Positions 1-10,033 of a stretch of DNA of 47,737 bases are shown here, piece by piece. The notes below the pieces were generated by a model, which saw only the letters and a list, made by a program, of their open reading frames with translations, was not told where the DNA came from and ran no database searches. The translations under genes and the position numbers were made by a program. How positions within the stretch are numbered: the stretch's first letter is position 1; each line of letters starts with the position of its first letter. The DNA is from an uncultured beta proteobacterium (lineage in GTDB: Bacteria; Pseudomonadota; Gammaproteobacteria; Burkholderiales; SG8-41): contig CAIWNB010000170.1 of NCBI GenBank assembly GCA_903913965.1, positions 1-47,737 of the forward strand, given 5' to 3'.

Positions 1-102
1 GGCAAAGGTGAGGTAGCGCCGATTTCGCGTCAGTAGATAAGTGACAAGCGAGCCACCCATGGCGATCAGCAGCAGAAAACCGACGATGCGCAGCACCAAC
101 AC
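1..102 (-). CDS. Small membrane protein, N-terminal part only
   Basis: This is the first 34 codons of a gene that runs off the left edge of the window. Translation begins at a GTG preceded by GGAGGTGAG six bases upstream, a strong ribosome binding site. The first 25 residues are mostly hydrophobic (LVLRIVGFLLLIAMGGSLVT) and are followed by a basic turn (TRNRR), so the N-terminus is a membrane anchor or signal anchor. It lies 51 bp after lpxC on the same strand and is probably the last gene of the cell-division operon or co-transcribed with it. I do not recognise the family and cannot assign a function from so short a fragment. Confidence 0.6.
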   Translation of the reverse strand, partial: MLVLRIVGFLLLIAMGGSLVTYLLTRNRRYLTFA

Positions 103-153
103 TAGCGCCTCACCTCCAAGAGCATGACCAGTCGCACGGCGGGCGGTGCAAAC

Positions 154-1068
154 TCAGGCCAATGCCGGCTGAATCGAGGCAACACAGGCCGGCGCATCCT
201 CAACCCGATCGAAAGTCACGTATTCCCAGGCGCCCTCGGTTTCGAGCATCCGCCGCAACAACGTATTATTTAGTGCGTGACCGGATTTGTGCGCGGTAAA
301 GGTACCGATCACGGGGTGCCCCAGCAGATAAAGGTCGCCAATGGCATCGAGCACCTTGTGCTTCACGAACTCGTCGTCGTAACGCAAACCATCGTTGTTA
401 AGCACGCGGTATTCGTCGAGAACAATCGCGTTGTCCAGCGAACCACCCAACGCGAGCCCCTGACCGCGCATCCATTCGACCTCATGCATGAAGCCAAAGG
501 TCCGCGCGCGACTGACTTCCTTGACGTAAGAGGTATCGGCAAAATCAACGAGGACCCGGTTCGACGAACTGTCGAAAACCGGATGATTGAAATCAATGCT
601 GAACTCAACCCGAAAGCCGTTGTGCGGAGAAAACTTCGCCGACTTGTCGCGCTCGGTGACTTCCACCGTTTTCAGAATACGGATGAATTTTTTCGCCGCT
701 GGCTGCTCTTCGATCCCCGCAGACTGCAGAAGAAAGACGAAGGGTCCGGCGCTGCCGTCCATGATCGGCACTTCGGGTGCGGAAACATCGACGTACACAT
801 TATCAATACCGAGGCCAGCCAGAGCCGACATCAAATGTTCGATCGTCGAAACGCGCGCGCCGTTCTGCTCAAGACAGGTTGACAACCGGGTGTCGCCAAC
901 GTGATACGGATCGGCACGAATCTCGGCGGGCGCCGGCAAATCAGTACGCGTAAAGACAATACCCGTGTCGGGCGCAGCGGGACGCAAGGTCAGATAGACC
1001 TTTTCCCCGGTGTGCAGGCCGACCCCGGTAGCGCGGATCACGTTTTCTAGAGTGCGCTGCTGAATCAC
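154..1068 (-). CDS. lpxC: UDP-3-O-acyl-N-acetylglucosamine deacetylase LpxC
   Basis: LpxC is the zinc-dependent cytoplasmic deacetylase that commits UDP-3-O-acyl-GlcNAc to lipid A synthesis. The protein has 304 residues against 305 in E. coli. The zinc ligands are visible at H78 ([10 protein letters not shown]), H237 and D241 ([10 protein letters not shown]), and the catalytic H264 lies in HKSGHALNN. Each is one residue earlier than its E. coli counterpart. The start is a GTG with only a weak purine stretch upstream. The gene is 146 bp downstream of ftsZ, its usual place at the end of the dcw cluster. The intervening DNA is full of inverted repeats, which may set its expression apart from ftsZ. 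Confidence 0.97.
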   Translation of the reverse strand: MIQQRTLENVIRATGVGLHTGEKVYLTLRPAAPDTGIVFTRTDLPAPAEIRADPYHVGDTRLSTCLEQNGARVSTIEHLMSALAGLGIDNVYVDVSAPEVPIMDGSAGPFVFLLQSAGIEEQPAAKKFIRILKTVEVTERDKSAKFSPHNGFRVEFSIDFNHPVFDSSSNRVLVDFADTSYVKEVSRARTFGFMHEVEWMRGQGLALGGSLDNAIVLDEYRVLNNDGLRYDDEFVKHKVLDAIGDLYLLGHPVIGTFTAHKSGHALNNTLLRRMLETEGAWEYVTFDRVEDAPACVASIQPALA

Positions 1069-1096
1069 TTGATTTGTCTTCTGTTTTACCGCTTTT

Positions 1097-1169
1097 AGGC
1101 GGGCATTTTAGCATGCTGGCCCGCCTGCCATGCCGGGCCAGCCCGGACGCAACACCCTTGTTGCGTCCG
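1097..1169. repeat. Cluster of three inverted repeats between ftsZ and lpxC
   Basis: Three hairpin-forming sequences are packed together. The first, 1097-1126, has an 8 bp GC stem (AGGCGGGC/GCCCGCCT). The second, 1133-1146, is a 6 bp near-palindrome (CCGGGC-CA-GCCCGG). The third, 1144-1169, has a perfect 10 bp stem (CGGACGCAAC/GTTGCGTCCG) with a six-base loop. The second and third share three bases, so they cannot form fully at the same time. None is followed by a T-run in the direction of transcription. They could act in attenuation, mRNA processing or stabilisation of the ftsZ 3' end. Confidence 0.7.
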
Positions 1170-1214
1170 CACGCCGCTCAAATCACACGTCACGCACCGA
1201 TAACAACCCTGGCT

Positions 1215-2375
1215 CTAATCCGCCTGTTTGCGCAAAAACGCCGGAATGTCGAGCATCTCCACGCCGGAATTTTTCATCGCTTCGACAGTTTGCCGGCGGT
1301 TGCTGCGGATCATGGCCGGCGCATCGAGTTCTTCATAATTCACGTGCGCAGAAAGAGGGCCGTCGGTGCCTGTCGCCTGCTGCACCACGAGCTGCGGCTT
1401 TTGCTGAACGCGTGCCGGGTTTTTGCCCAGACCGGTGGCAACGATCGTCACCCGCAGCTCATCTTCCAGACTATCGTCGTAAACAGTGCCGGTAATAATG
1501 GTGGCGGTATCGGAGGCAAACGCCTTGATCACCTCCATCACGTCATACATTTCCTGCAACTGGAACAGCGAACGGCTGGCCGAAATATTCACCAGAACGC
1601 CGCGCGCATCAGCGATATCAATGTCTTCGAGCAGCGGGCAGGCCACGGCCTGCTCTGCAGCGAGGCGCGCGCGGTCGGTGCCGGCGGCTTTGGCCGAACC
1701 CATCATCGCCATACCGGTTTCCGACATCACCGTCTTCACGTCAGCGAAGTCGACGTTGATCATGCCCGGGCAGGAGATGATCTCGGCAATCCCTGCCACC
1801 GCGCCGTGCAACACGTCGTTAGCGGCACGAAAGGCTTCATCGAGGGTGATCTGGTTACCCAGCACCTGCATCAGCTTGTCGTTGGGGATCACAATCAGTG
1901 AATTCACATGCTGCGCCAGTGCCTCCATGCCCTCCATGGCGATACGCTGGCGTTTGCCTTCAAAAGCAAACGGCTTGGTCACCACGGCGACCGTCAGGAT
2001 CCCGAGTTCGCGGGCAATTTCAGCCACCACCGGTGCGGCGCCTGTGCCAGTACCGCCCCCCATACCGGCGGTTACGAACAACATATCGGTGCCGGAGATC
2101 AATTCAATAATACGATCGCGGTCTTCGAGCGCCGCCTGGCGTCCCATTTCGGGATTAGCACCTGCGCCAAGGCCCTTCGTAATATTCGTGCCCAGCTGCA
2201 ACTGTATGCGTGCCTGAGTCCGCCGCAACGCCTGCACATCGGTATTGGCGCACACAAACTCGACGCCCTTGACGCCATTGGCAATCATGTGATCAACCGC
2301 ATTGCCTCCGCACCCGCCAACCCCGATTACCTTGATGACCGCATCCTGCGACGGAACTTCCATGATTTCGAACAT
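1215..2375 (-). CDS. ftsZ: Cell division GTPase FtsZ
   Basis: FtsZ is the tubulin-like GTPase that assembles the cytokinetic ring at midcell. It has 386 residues (E. coli 383). The tubulin signature GGGTGTGAAP is at about residues 106-115, and the catalytic T7 loop NVDFADV lies near residue 210. A variable linker from about residue 320 leads to a conserved C-terminal peptide (DIPAFLRKQAD) that docks on FtsA and ZipA-type partners. The ATG is set by AGGAGG five bases upstream. It lies 83 bp after ftsA, the first real gap of the cluster, which leaves room for a separate promoter or processing site to raise FtsZ above its neighbours. Confidence 0.99.
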   Translation of the reverse strand: MFEIMEVPSQDAVIKVIGVGGCGGNAVDHMIANGVKGVEFVCANTDVQALRRTQARIQLQLGTNITKGLGAGANPEMGRQAALEDRDRIIELISGTDMLFVTAGMGGGTGTGAAPVVAEIARELGILTVAVVTKPFAFEGKRQRIAMEGMEALAQHVNSLIVIPNDKLMQVLGNQITLDEAFRAANDVLHGAVAGIAEIISCPGMINVDFADVKTVMSETGMAMMGSAKAAGTDRARLAAEQAVACPLLEDIDIADARGVLVNISASRSLFQLQEMYDVMEVIKAFASDTATIITGTVYDDSLEDELRVTIVATGLGKNPARVQQKPQLVVQQATGTDGPLSAHVNYEELDAPAMIRSNRRQTVEAMKNSGVEMLDIPAFLRKQAD

Positions 2376-2394
2376 CGTTGCCTCCTGTGACTGA

Positions 2395-2423
2395 AATTAA
2401 GACCAATAACTGCGATTAATCAA
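2395..2423 (-). promoter_or_regulatory. Weak candidate promoter in the ftsA-ftsZ gap
   Basis: On the minus strand a TTGATT (2418-2423) is followed after exactly 17 bp by TTAATT (2395-2400), a poor -10 match. A transcript starting from it would begin almost at the ftsZ ribosome binding site, leaving a very short leader. The gap is AT-richer than the flanking genes. Extra ftsZ promoters are common in other bacteria, but this match alone is weak. Confidence 0.22.
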
Positions 2424-2458
2424 CGTGGTCGTGCCCCACTGCGCTACGCGACCAAAAC

Positions 2459-3694
2459 CTAAAAATTACCTTTGAACCAATTTTTCATGCGCTCCAGCAA
2501 GCCGGAGAAAGAACTGATCTGTGCCTGCTCGACGGCATGCTGGCGTTGCTCCAACAATCCGAGCAACAGCAGGCCGACGGCGGTGGCGTGCCGCGGATTA
2601 CGTACCACTTCTGCCAACCCACCGTGGTATTGCGGCTGGCCGATGCGCACCGGCATATGAAAGATTTCCTCGCCCAGCTCGACCATGCCCTGCATCGAAC
2701 TCGACCCGCCCGTGATGACAATGCCGGAAGAGAGCAAATCCTCGTAGCCCGAGCGGCGTAATTCGGCCTGCACCAGCGAATACAACTCCTCGATACGCGG
2801 CTCAATAACCTCGGCAAGCATCTGTCGCGACAACTGGCGGGCGCCGCGCTCACCGATGCCCGGCACTTCGACCATTTGCTGCGGATCGGCAAGCTGGCGC
2901 AAAGCACAGCCGTAACGCTGCTTGATATCTTCGGCATCCTTGGTCGGCGTGCGCAGAGCCATGGCGATATCGTTGGTAATCTGGTCGCCGGCAATCGGAA
3001 TCACGCCGGTATGGCGGATCGCACCCTGGGTAAAAATCGCAATATCGGTGGTGCCGCCGCCAATATCCACCAGACAGACGCCGAGCTCTTTTTCGTCCTC
3101 TGACAACACAGCAGTGGCGGATGCCAGCGGCTGCAGAATCAGATCGCGTACCTCGAGCCCGCAACGGCGCACGCATTTGATGATGTTCTGTGCCGCCGAA
3201 ACCGCACCCGTGACGATATGCACATTGACTTCAAGCCGCACGCCGCTCATACCCAACGGCTCACGTACATCGCCCTGGCCATCGACGATGAACTCCTGAT
3301 TAAGGATGTGCAGCACCTGCTGGTCGGTCGGAATCGGGATCGCCTTCGCCGTTTCAATCACGCGCTCGACATCCTGCTGGGTCACTTCACGGTCCTTAAT
3401 CGGCACCATGCCCCGCGAATTCAGACTCTTTATATGACTGCCGGCGATCCCCGTATAAACATCGACGATCTTGCAATCGGCCATCAACTCGGCCTCTTCC
3501 AGCGCGCGCTGAATGGCGCCGACCGTCGCCTCTATGTTGACGACGACGCCTTTCTTCAGCCCCTTCGAAGGATGCGTGCCCATGCCGATGACTTCGTAAC
3601 CGTCACCTTTCGCCTCGGCGACCATGGCAACGATCTTCGAAGTGCCGATATCGAGCGCGACGATCAGCGCTCTTTCTTCTTTTGCCTTGCTCAT
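2459..3694 (-). CDS. ftsA: Cell division actin-like protein FtsA
   Basis: FtsA is the actin/Hsp70-fold ATPase that tethers FtsZ filaments to the inner membrane and recruits later divisome proteins. It has 411 residues (E. coli 420). Nucleotide-binding motifs are visible: phosphate-1 VALDIGTSKIVAMV near residue 15, phosphate-2 LVDIGGGTTDIAIF near 207, and the adenosine motif ITGGSSSMQGM near 328. The C-terminal GLLERMKNWFKGNF is the amphipathic membrane-targeting helix. Its ATG overlaps the ftsQ stop by four bases (ATGA), so translation is probably coupled to ftsQ. Confidence 0.98.
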   Translation of the reverse strand: MSKAKEERALIVALDIGTSKIVAMVAEAKGDGYEVIGMGTHPSKGLKKGVVVNIEATVGAIQRALEEAELMADCKIVDVYTGIAGSHIKSLNSRGMVPIKDREVTQQDVERVIETAKAIPIPTDQQVLHILNQEFIVDGQGDVREPLGMSGVRLEVNVHIVTGAVSAAQNIIKCVRRCGLEVRDLILQPLASATAVLSEDEKELGVCLVDIGGGTTDIAIFTQGAIRHTGVIPIAGDQITNDIAMALRTPTKDAEDIKQRYGCALRQLADPQQMVEVPGIGERGARQLSRQMLAEVIEPRIEELYSLVQAELRRSGYEDLLSSGIVITGGSSSMQGMVELGEEIFHMPVRIGQPQYHGGLAEVVRNPRHATAVGLLLLGLLEQRQHAVEQAQISSFSGLLERMKNWFKGNF

Positions 3695-4458
3695 CCCTTT
3701 TTCTCCGGCTTCACTGGACTGCGTGCGGCGGTGCCGCGAACGTTTTCACGCGGCTCGCCGCGCAACTCCTGAATGCGTACGGCAAAACCGTTTGAATAAC
3801 GCAAATCCACATAATTGATCCGCCGTTGCAGCGCACCGATCGTGCGTGCATAAGCACCGACAAAGCGTTCCAGTCGCGACTCGACGTTTTCGCGGCCGAG
3901 TTCTATGGTCAACCCGTTATTGGCACGCACCTGCCAGGCGCGACGCGGTGAGACGCCGATTTGCACCGGCTCCAGTCCGAGCGCGGCAAGGTTGCGGCGG
4001 AAGAATTCGTATTGAATCGTGATTTCCTTCATGCTCTCGCGCGCACCGACAAAATGCATCAACTTGCCGTCGTACGCGGCGGTGAACACTTCGCCATGGG
4101 TATTCACCAGCGCCTCGGTGCCCCAGCGCGCCAGCGGAACATGCTCTTCGAGCGACACCTCGAGACGATCCGGCCATTGACGACGCAGATCCACCTTGCG
4201 TACCCACGGCAGCCGTTCGAATGCCGTCCGCACACGCGGCAAATTAACGGTGAAAAAATTGCCCTCGATCTCGCCGCGAACGATCGCTTCAATCTGTTCC
4301 GGCGTGACGCGTTCCGAGGCGACCGTCAGACGCAGCTCGCGCAACTCAAACACCGGCAGACGCACCGCGTAATGCAGTGCAACGTAACCCGCCATCAAAA
4401 ACGCCGCGGCAAACAACGCGTTTGCCAGCCCGTTGAGCATGTCCGGTCTATCCCACAT
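3691..4458 (-). CDS. ftsQ: Cell division protein FtsQ
   Basis: FtsQ is a bitopic inner-membrane protein that links early and late divisome parts through FtsB and FtsL. With the start at MWDRPDML it has 255 residues. It has a short cytoplasmic head, one transmembrane helix (about residues 8-28, [19 protein letters not shown]), a POTRA domain beginning [10 protein letters not shown], then the FtsQ beta domain. This start is preferred over an upstream in-frame one because GGAG lies eight bases before the ATG and it leaves an 11 bp overlap with ddl. A longer start would push 54 bases further into ddl. The C-terminus is basic and ends in KPEKKG. Confidence 0.95.
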   Translation of the reverse strand: MWDRPDMLNGLANALFAAAFLMAGYVALHYAVRLPVFELRELRLTVASERVTPEQIEAIVRGEIEGNFFTVNLPRVRTAFERLPWVRKVDLRRQWPDRLEVSLEEHVPLARWGTEALVNTHGEVFTAAYDGKLMHFVGARESMKEITIQYEFFRRNLAALGLEPVQIGVSPRRAWQVRANNGLTIELGRENVESRLERFVGAYARTIGALQRRINYVDLRYSNGFAVRIQELRGEPRENVRGTAARSPVKPEKKG

Positions 4459-5359
4459 GCGCGAGCTCCAATATGCGCAACGCCAGATCATCAAAATCGA
4501 TACCGGCGGCACGCGCCGCCATCGGCACCAGGGAATGGCCGGTCATCCCGGGGATGGTATTCATTTCCAACAAACGGGGGCTGCCGTCATCGCGCAAAAT
4601 CAAATCGGCACGTCCCCAGCCGCTGCAGCCCAGCGCGTGCACCGCGCGCATGACGAGAGCCTGGATTTCACTCTCCTGCGCTGCGGGCAGGCCGCTCGGG
4701 CAGTGATAGCGCGTGTCATCGTTGAAATATTTATTCTGGTAATCGTAATTGCCCTGCGGCGCTTCGATCCGCACCAGCGGCAGCGCACGCTCACCGAGAA
4801 AAGCCGCGGTCAGTTCGCGACCGGCAACGAACTCTTCGGCAATCACCAGCGTATCGTGTTTGGCCGCCAGGACATAAGCTGCCTGAAGATGCTCCACCGC
4901 GCTGACCTTGGTGATGCCGATGCTTGATCCCTCATGCGCCGGCTTGACGATCAGCGGCAGCCCAAGCCGTTGCGCCAGCGCCGCCCAATCGGTCTCAGCG
5001 TTGATCGTTTCACCGCGCGGCGTGGGCACGCCGCTCGACTCCCAGACCAGTTTGGTGCGCAACTTATCCATACAAAGTGCCGACGCCATCACGCCACTGC
5101 CTGTGTACGGTATGCCCATCCACTCGAGCGCACCCTGTACCGTGCCATCTTCACCGTAGCGTCCATGCAGGGCGATGAACACGCGCTGCACACCTTCCTG
5201 ACGCAGCTCACTGAGCGCGCGTGCGGCCGGATCAAAGCGCAACACGTCGAGACCTTTGCGCTGCAGGGCTTCGATCACGTTGCCGCCGGTCATCAGCGAA
5301 ATCTCGCGCTCGGCGCTTTTCCCGCCGAGCAGCACGGCGACTTTTCCAAAATCAGTCAT
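4448..5359 (-). CDS. ddl: D-alanine--D-alanine ligase
   Basis: This ATP-grasp ligase joins two D-alanines for addition to UDP-MurNAc-tripeptide by MurF. Starting at [20 protein letters not shown] it has 303 residues, the DdlB length (E. coli 306). Visible motifs are the N-terminal [11 protein letters not shown], the ATP-grasp segment [17 protein letters not shown] near residue 145, and the metal/D-Ala site [17 protein letters not shown] near residue 270. GGAGGT lies six bases upstream of the chosen ATG, and the start overlaps the murB stop by 8 bp, which fits coupled translation. Its place between murB and ftsQ is that of ddlB. Confidence 0.97.
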   Translation of the reverse strand: MTDFGKVAVLLGGKSAEREISLMTGGNVIEALQRKGLDVLRFDPAARALSELRQEGVQRVFIALHGRYGEDGTVQGALEWMGIPYTGSGVMASALCMDKLRTKLVWESSGVPTPRGETINAETDWAALAQRLGLPLIVKPAHEGSSIGITKVSAVEHLQAAYVLAAKHDTLVIAEEFVAGRELTAAFLGERALPLVRIEAPQGNYDYQNKYFNDDTRYHCPSGLPAAQESEIQALVMRAVHALGCSGWGRADLILRDDGSPRLLEMNTIPGMTGHSLVPMAARAAGIDFDDLALRILELAHVG

Positions 5360-6299
5360 ACGCACCTCCAACGCTCGCGGCAGCACCGAGGATGCGCACT
5401 TCGGGTTCGAGGACGATAGAAAATTTTTCACGCACGGTCCGTGCCGCCAGCTCAATCAGTGTCTCGATATCGGCGGCGGTTGCCTGACCACGATTGACGA
5501 TGAAATTGGCATGCTTGTCGGAAATCATCGCGCCGCCGTTGACGTGACCTTTGAGTCCGCAGGCTTCGATCAGGCGCGCGGCATGATCGCCGGGCGGGTT
5601 GCGGAAAACCGAACCCGCGTTTGGCTGACCCAGGGGTTGCGCAGCAATACGCTGCTCGAGCAGCCGGCGGATGACCGCACGTGACTTCTCAGTGTTGCCG
5701 CGCGGCAGGCTGAAGCGCGCGGCGAGAAACCATTCTTCACTGCCATCGAGCAGACCAACCTGGCGATAGGCAATTTTGTAATGGGCTGGTGTGCGCTCAC
5801 GAAGACGCCCCTGCCGATCGACCGTAGTCACACTTTCCACGATCTGCCACGTCTCGCCGCCGTAACAACCCGCATTCATCGCCAGCGCGCCACCGATGGT
5901 GCCCGGAATACCGGCCATGAATTCAGCGCCGCTGTGCGAATGGTTAGCGGCAAAACGCGCGAGCTTCGGACTCGGCACACCCGCCTCGGCGTAGATCGTG
6001 CGACCCTCAAGACGGATGGCCTTGAGCACGCCATGGGTAAAAATCACCGTGCCCTCAAAGCCGGTGTCTCGCACCAACAGATTACTGCCCAGACCAACCA
6101 ACACCAGCGGCTCGGCAACAGGCGTGGTGGCCACGAAAGCGCACAAGTCGTCGAGATCGGCCGGCACATACGCGCGGCGCGCAGTGCCGCCAGCGCGCCA
6201 GCTGACATGGCGCGCCATCGGCTCGTCCAAACGCAGCTCGCCGCGCAACGCCGTGGGCGGACGGCTGCTCTGCGTTGTGAACTGTTCGCTCATGTCCAT
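5352..6299 (-). CDS. murB: UDP-N-acetylenolpyruvoylglucosamine reductase MurB
   Basis: MurB is the FAD enzyme that reduces UDP-GlcNAc-enolpyruvate to UDP-MurNAc with NADPH. The ORF has 315 residues from ATG 6299, or 313 from the in-frame ATG at 6293. FAD-binding motifs are [14 protein letters not shown] near residue 70 and [19 protein letters not shown] near 130. [10 protein letters not shown] near 225 carries the catalytic serine. The first 20 or so residues are outside the conserved fold. The 6293 start forms an ATGA overlap with a 25-codon upstream ORF and could be reached by reinitiation. Only a weak GGGA precedes 6299. The true start is therefore uncertain by two codons. Confidence 0.96.
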   Translation of the reverse strand: MDMSEQFTTQSSRPPTALRGELRLDEPMARHVSWRAGGTARRAYVPADLDDLCAFVATTPVAEPLVLVGLGSNLLVRDTGFEGTVIFTHGVLKAIRLEGRTIYAEAGVPSPKLARFAANHSHSGAEFMAGIPGTIGGALAMNAGCYGGETWQIVESVTTVDRQGRLRERTPAHYKIAYRQVGLLDGSEEWFLAARFSLPRGNTEKSRAVIRRLLEQRIAAQPLGQPNAGSVFRNPPGDHAARLIEACGLKGHVNGGAMISDKHANFIVNRGQATAADIETLIELAARTVREKFSIVLEPEVRILGAAASVGGAYD

Positions 6300-6367
6300 G
6301 ACAATCCCGTCAGATCCGGCAGCGCGACATCCCGCGCGTTAGACCACGATTGGAAACGACGGCTCAT
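6290..6367 (-). CDS. 25-codon bridging ORF between murC and murB
   Basis: This unannotated short ORF has its ATG overlapping the murC stop (ATGA, 6364-6367) and its TGA overlapping the second ATG of murB (ATGA, 6290-6293). GGAGG lies six bases before its ATG, inside the murC end, and is a much better ribosome binding site than anything in front of murB. The peptide starts [10 protein letters not shown] and ends LTGLSWT, with no known motif. It is in a different frame from murB. It could be a coupling leader that hands ribosomes from murC to murB, or the remnant of a longer murB N-terminus shifted out of frame. The geometry is certain; translation is inferred. Confidence 0.45.
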   Translation of the reverse strand: MSRRFQSWSNARDVALPDLTGLSWT

Positions 6368-7791
6368 GCCCTGCCTCCAACGGCCCGACTGGCCAGCGTA
6401 GCGGCCAGCGTAGCGGCCAGCGTGCCGATCGAGCCGGCACCCATGATCAGCATCACGTCACCGGCCTTCACGACCGCTTCAATTGCGACCGGAAAATCCG
6501 CTGACTGCTCGACAAAAATCGGTTCGGTCCTGCCACTCACCCGCACCGCTCGCATCAGCGCACGGCCATCGGCGGCGACAATCGGCGCTTCGCCAGCGCT
6601 GTAGACCTCGGTCAGCAACAGCACGTCAACCGTAGACAAGACCTTGACGAAATCCTCGAAACAATCGCGCGTGCGCGTGTAACGGTGCGGCTGGAACGCG
6701 AGCACTATGCGCCGACCGGGGAAGGCTCCGCGCGCAGCGGCCAGCGTCGCCGCCATTTCAACCGGGTGATGGCCGTAGTCGTCGATCAGCGTGTAACTGC
6801 CACCGGCGGCGAGCGGAATATCGCCGTGGCGCTGAAAGCGACGACCGACGCCGCGAAAATCCGCGAGTGCCTTGATGATCGCGGCATCGGGGACGCCCAC
6901 TTCCATCGCCACCGCGATCGCCGCCAGTGCATTGAGTACGTTATGCGTACCGGCAAGGTTCAGCACCACATTCAGGTCCGCCAATGCGGTGCCCTGGGCG
7001 TCGCTGCGCACCACTCGAAACCGCATGCGACCACCATCGGCTTGTACATCAACGGCGCGGATCTGCGCCGCCTCTGACAATCCGTAGGTCGTCACCGGCT
7101 TGGTTATTGCAGGCAAAATTTCGCGCACATTGGCGTCATCGATACACAACACCGCGGTGCCGTAGAACGGCAGATGCTGCACGAAATCGAGAAAGGCCTG
7201 GCGCAGACGGCCAAAATAATGGCCGTAGGTTTCCATATGATCAGCGTCGATGTTGGTCACCACCGCGAGCACCGGCGCCAGATAGAGGAAGGACGCATCG
7301 GACTCGTCGGCTTCGACGACGATGAATTCACCGCTGCCAAGTTTGGCATGCGAACCGGCGGCCTCCAGCCGTCCGCCAATGACAAAGGTCGGATCCATGC
7401 CAGCCTCGGCCAGCACGCTCGCCACCAGACTGGTCGTGGTGGTCTTGCCGTGAGTACCGGCAACCGCGATACCCTGCTTCAAACGCATCAACTCGGCGAG
7501 CATCATGGCGCGCGGCACCACTGGAATCTTGTGCGCACGCGCAGCAATCACCTCGGGGTTATCTTCCTTCACCGCGCTTGAGACCACCACCGCATCCACC
7601 CCGGCGACGTTTTCAGCGGCGTGGCCCTTAACGACGGTCGCGCCAAGGTTTTTCAGGCGCAGGGTGGCAGCCCCATCGTTCAGATCGGAGCCACTGATCT
7701 CATAGCCAAGATTCAGCATCACCTCGGCGATGCCGCTCATGCCGGCGCCGCCGATGCCGACGAAGTGTACTTTTTTGACTTTGTGTTTCAT
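6364..7791 (-). CDS. murC: UDP-N-acetylmuramate--L-alanine ligase MurC
   Basis: MurC is the ATP-dependent ligase that adds L-alanine to UDP-MurNAc, the first amino acid of the stem peptide. From [10 protein letters not shown] it has 475 residues. The Rossmann-like N-terminal domain shows [14 protein letters not shown] near residues 10-23. The ATP loop GTHGKTT is at 112-118, followed by the central domain with EADESDASF. The chosen ATG overlaps the murG stop as ATGA. A start six codons earlier is in frame but less well placed. GAGG lies eight bases upstream of the chosen ATG. Confidence 0.98.
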   Translation of the reverse strand: MKHKVKKVHFVGIGGAGMSGIAEVMLNLGYEISGSDLNDGAATLRLKNLGATVVKGHAAENVAGVDAVVVSSAVKEDNPEVIAARAHKIPVVPRAMMLAELMRLKQGIAVAGTHGKTTTTSLVASVLAEAGMDPTFVIGGRLEAAGSHAKLGSGEFIVVEADESDASFLYLAPVLAVVTNIDADHMETYGHYFGRLRQAFLDFVQHLPFYGTAVLCIDDANVREILPAITKPVTTYGLSEAAQIRAVDVQADGGRMRFRVVRSDAQGTALADLNVVLNLAGTHNVLNALAAIAVAMEVGVPDAAIIKALADFRGVGRRFQRHGDIPLAAGGSYTLIDDYGHHPVEMAATLAAARGAFPGRRIVLAFQPHRYTRTRDCFEDFVKVLSTVDVLLLTEVYSAGEAPIVAADGRALMRAVRVSGRTEPIFVEQSADFPVAIEAVVKAGDVMLIMGAGSIGTLAATLAATLASRAVGGRA

Positions 7792-8861
7792 GCCGCCAGC
7801 CTCATGCATTCTTCAGCCACGGTTTGCGTTGCGTCCGGCTTGGCGACGCTGCGTGCCTTGTTAGCCATCTCGAGCAACCCGTCGCGATTGATGGTCTGCA
7901 AGAACTCGGCGAGTTTTTGCGCGGTCAGTTCATGCTGCGGGATCAACACGGCGGCACCGCGTTCGGCCAGAAAGCGCGCGTTATGCGTTTGATGATCATC
8001 GACCGCATGCGGAAACGGCACCAGCACACTGGCGACACCAGCGGCGGCCAACTCAGCGATGGTCGAGGCGCCGGCGCGGCAAATCACAAGATCGGCCTCG
8101 CCGTACTGGGCGGCCATGTTGTCAATGAAGGGCAGCAAGGTCGCCTCGACACCGGCCTCGCGGTATTGCTGCTCGACCGCGGCCAGATGACGTTCGCCGG
8201 ACTGATGCGTCACCTGCGGTCGCACACCAGGCGGAATTAATGCAAGCGCCTGCGGCACCGTGCTGTTCAATGCCTGCGCACCCAGACTGCCGCCGATCAC
8301 CGTCAAGCGCAGCGGGCCGCTGCGGCCGGCATAACGTTGCGCCGGCTCCGGCAACGCGGCGATGTCGGCGCGCACCGGGTTACCGGTCCACACGCCACGA
8401 CCGTCGGCAAACGCCGCAGGGAATCCGGCGAGTACGCGGTCGGCGAGCTTCGCCAGCACGCGATTGGCCAACCCGGCGACTGAATTCTGTTCGTGGATCA
8501 CCAGCGGCGTATTGAACAAGGCCGCCATCATGCCACCCGGAAACGAGATATAGCCGCCCATGCCCAGCACCACCTGCGGACGGTGCGCCAGTATGCCGCG
8601 CGCCGCCTGCCAGAATGCAATCAAGAGATGCAGCGGCAACATGGCCACACGCAGCAGACCTTTACCGCGTACCCCGCTCATGCTGACCCACGCCATGGTG
8701 TATCCATGTTGCGGCACCAGCCTTGCTTCCATGCCGCTCGGCGAACCGAGCCAGACAATCTTCCAGCCGCGGGCTTCGAGCACCGCGGCCACCGCCAGCG
8801 CGGGGAAGATATGACCGCCCGTACCACCGGCCATCATCATGATGGTGGGGTTGGCGCTCAT
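7788..8861 (-). CDS. murG: Lipid II synthase MurG
   Basis: MurG is the GT-B glycosyltransferase that transfers GlcNAc from UDP-GlcNAc to lipid I on the cytoplasmic face of the inner membrane, giving lipid II. From [10 protein letters not shown] it has 357 residues. The glycine-rich [12 protein letters not shown] near residue 13 and the second-domain loops [10 protein letters not shown] near 185 and [11 protein letters not shown] near 260 are the family G-loops and donor site. The ATG overlaps the ftsW stop by four bases (ATGA). An upstream in-frame extension of 135 codons is only a shadow of ftsW read in another frame. Confidence 0.98.
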   Translation of the reverse strand: MSANPTIMMMAGGTGGHIFPALAVAAVLEARGWKIVWLGSPSGMEARLVPQHGYTMAWVSMSGVRGKGLLRVAMLPLHLLIAFWQAARGILAHRPQVVLGMGGYISFPGGMMAALFNTPLVIHEQNSVAGLANRVLAKLADRVLAGFPAAFADGRGVWTGNPVRADIAALPEPAQRYAGRSGPLRLTVIGGSLGAQALNSTVPQALALIPPGVRPQVTHQSGERHLAAVEQQYREAGVEATLLPFIDNMAAQYGEADLVICRAGASTIAELAAAGVASVLVPFPHAVDDHQTHNARFLAERGAAVLIPQHELTAQKLAEFLQTINRDGLLEMANKARSVAKPDATQTVAEECMRLAA

Positions 8862-10033
8862 ACCTTGGTTCCCCGCATCATGCTGCGGTTTTCCCAATCG
8901 ATGCGTAGCAACACCGCCAGCGCACAACAATTCGCGGCGATACCACTGCCGCCGTATGAAAGCAGCGGCAGGGTCAGACCCTTGGTCGGCAACACGCCCA
9001 TGTTGACGCCCATGTTGATGATAGTCTGCACGCCGATCCAGATGCCGATACCCTGCGCTGCCAGCGCGGCAAAATGCAGCCCGAGTTGTGACGCCTGGCG
9101 GCCGATTGCAAATGCACGCACAACAATGAATGAGAAAGCCAGAATCACCATCAGGACACCGACGAAGCCGAGTTCCTCGGCAATCACGGCGAGCAGGAAG
9201 TCGGTATGCGCCTCCGGCAGGTAGAAAAGTTTTTCGACACTGGCACCCAGCCCGACACCCAGCCACTCGCCGCGACCAAAGGCGATCAGTGCGTGCGAGA
9301 GTTGATAACCCTTGCCATACGGGTCGGCCCAGGGGTCCATAAAACCGACCACGCGCTGCAGTCGATACGGCGAAAACCAGATCAACAGAATGAAGCCAAC
9401 CACCAGCAACAGAATCAGGCCGACAAACAGACGCACGCTCATCCCGCCAAGGAAAAGAATCCCCATTGCGATCACGGTAATCACCGCAAACGCGCCAAAA
9501 TCCGGCTCGCGTAACAACAAGGCACCAACCAGAAACATCACGCCGAACATGGGCAGAAAACCCTTGCTGACGCTATGCATATCGCCGGCCTTGCGCACGG
9601 TGTAATCAGCAGCATAAATCACGGCAAAAAACTTCATGATCTCGGAGGGCTGAAAATTCACCACGAACAACGACAGCCAGCGCTGGCTGCCATTGACTTC
9701 ACGCCCGACTCCGGGAATCAGCACCAGCGCGAGCAAACCGACGCCGAGCAGGAACAGATAAAGTGCGCCTTTCTGCCATACCGCGACTGGCACCTGGAAC
9801 GCCGCCATCGCAAGCACAAAACTGACCGCCAGATAAACGCCCTGCCGCAGCAGAAAATAAGCCGGCTGCTGGCCGTATGAACGGCCGCCTTCGGCAATAG
9901 CGATCGACGAGGAATACACCATGACCAAACCGAGTGCGAGCAACAACAACACCGCCCACACCAGTGCAAAGTCATAGGTACCGCTAACCGAACGGTCTTT
10001 GACATCGCTATAGAACAAAGTCTCAGCGCCCAT
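8858..10033 (-). CDS. ftsW: Septal peptidoglycan polymerase FtsW
   Basis: FtsW is the SEDS-family glycosyltransferase that polymerises lipid II at the septum together with FtsI. It has 391 residues and about ten transmembrane helices, the first being [20 protein letters not shown]. Family motifs include the QPSEIMKFF region near residue 120 and the segment [21 protein letters not shown] near 270. The C-terminal [14 protein letters not shown] is the SEDS signature. The start overlaps the end of murD by 11 bp. Confidence 0.97.
   Translation of the reverse strand: MGAETLFYSDVKDRSVSGTYDFALVWAVLLLLALGLVMVYSSSIAIAEGGRSYGQQPAYFLLRQGVYLAVSFVLAMAAFQVPVAVWQKGALYLFLLGVGLLALVLIPGVGREVNGSQRWLSLFVVNFQPSEIMKFFAVIYAADYTVRKAGDMHSVSKGFLPMFGVMFLVGALLLREPDFGAFAVITVIAMGILFLGGMSVRLFVGLILLLVVGFILLIWFSPYRLQRVVGFMDPWADPYGKGYQLSHALIAFGRGEWLGVGLGASVEKLFYLPEAHTDFLLAVIAEELGFVGVLMVILAFSFIVVRAFAIGRQASQLGLHFAALAAQGIGIWIGVQTIINMGVNMGVLPTKGLTLPLLSYGGSGIAANCCALAVLLRIDWENRSMMRGTKV

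Noticed and set aside
277-882. 201-codon plus-strand frame opposite lpxC
   Set aside because: It overlaps a gene with all catalytic residues and has no recognisable motif or ribosome binding site.
8862-9266. N-terminal extension of murG by 135 codons
   Set aside because: The extension is a shadow of ftsW. The ATGA overlap at 8858-8861 and the family N-terminus fix the real start.
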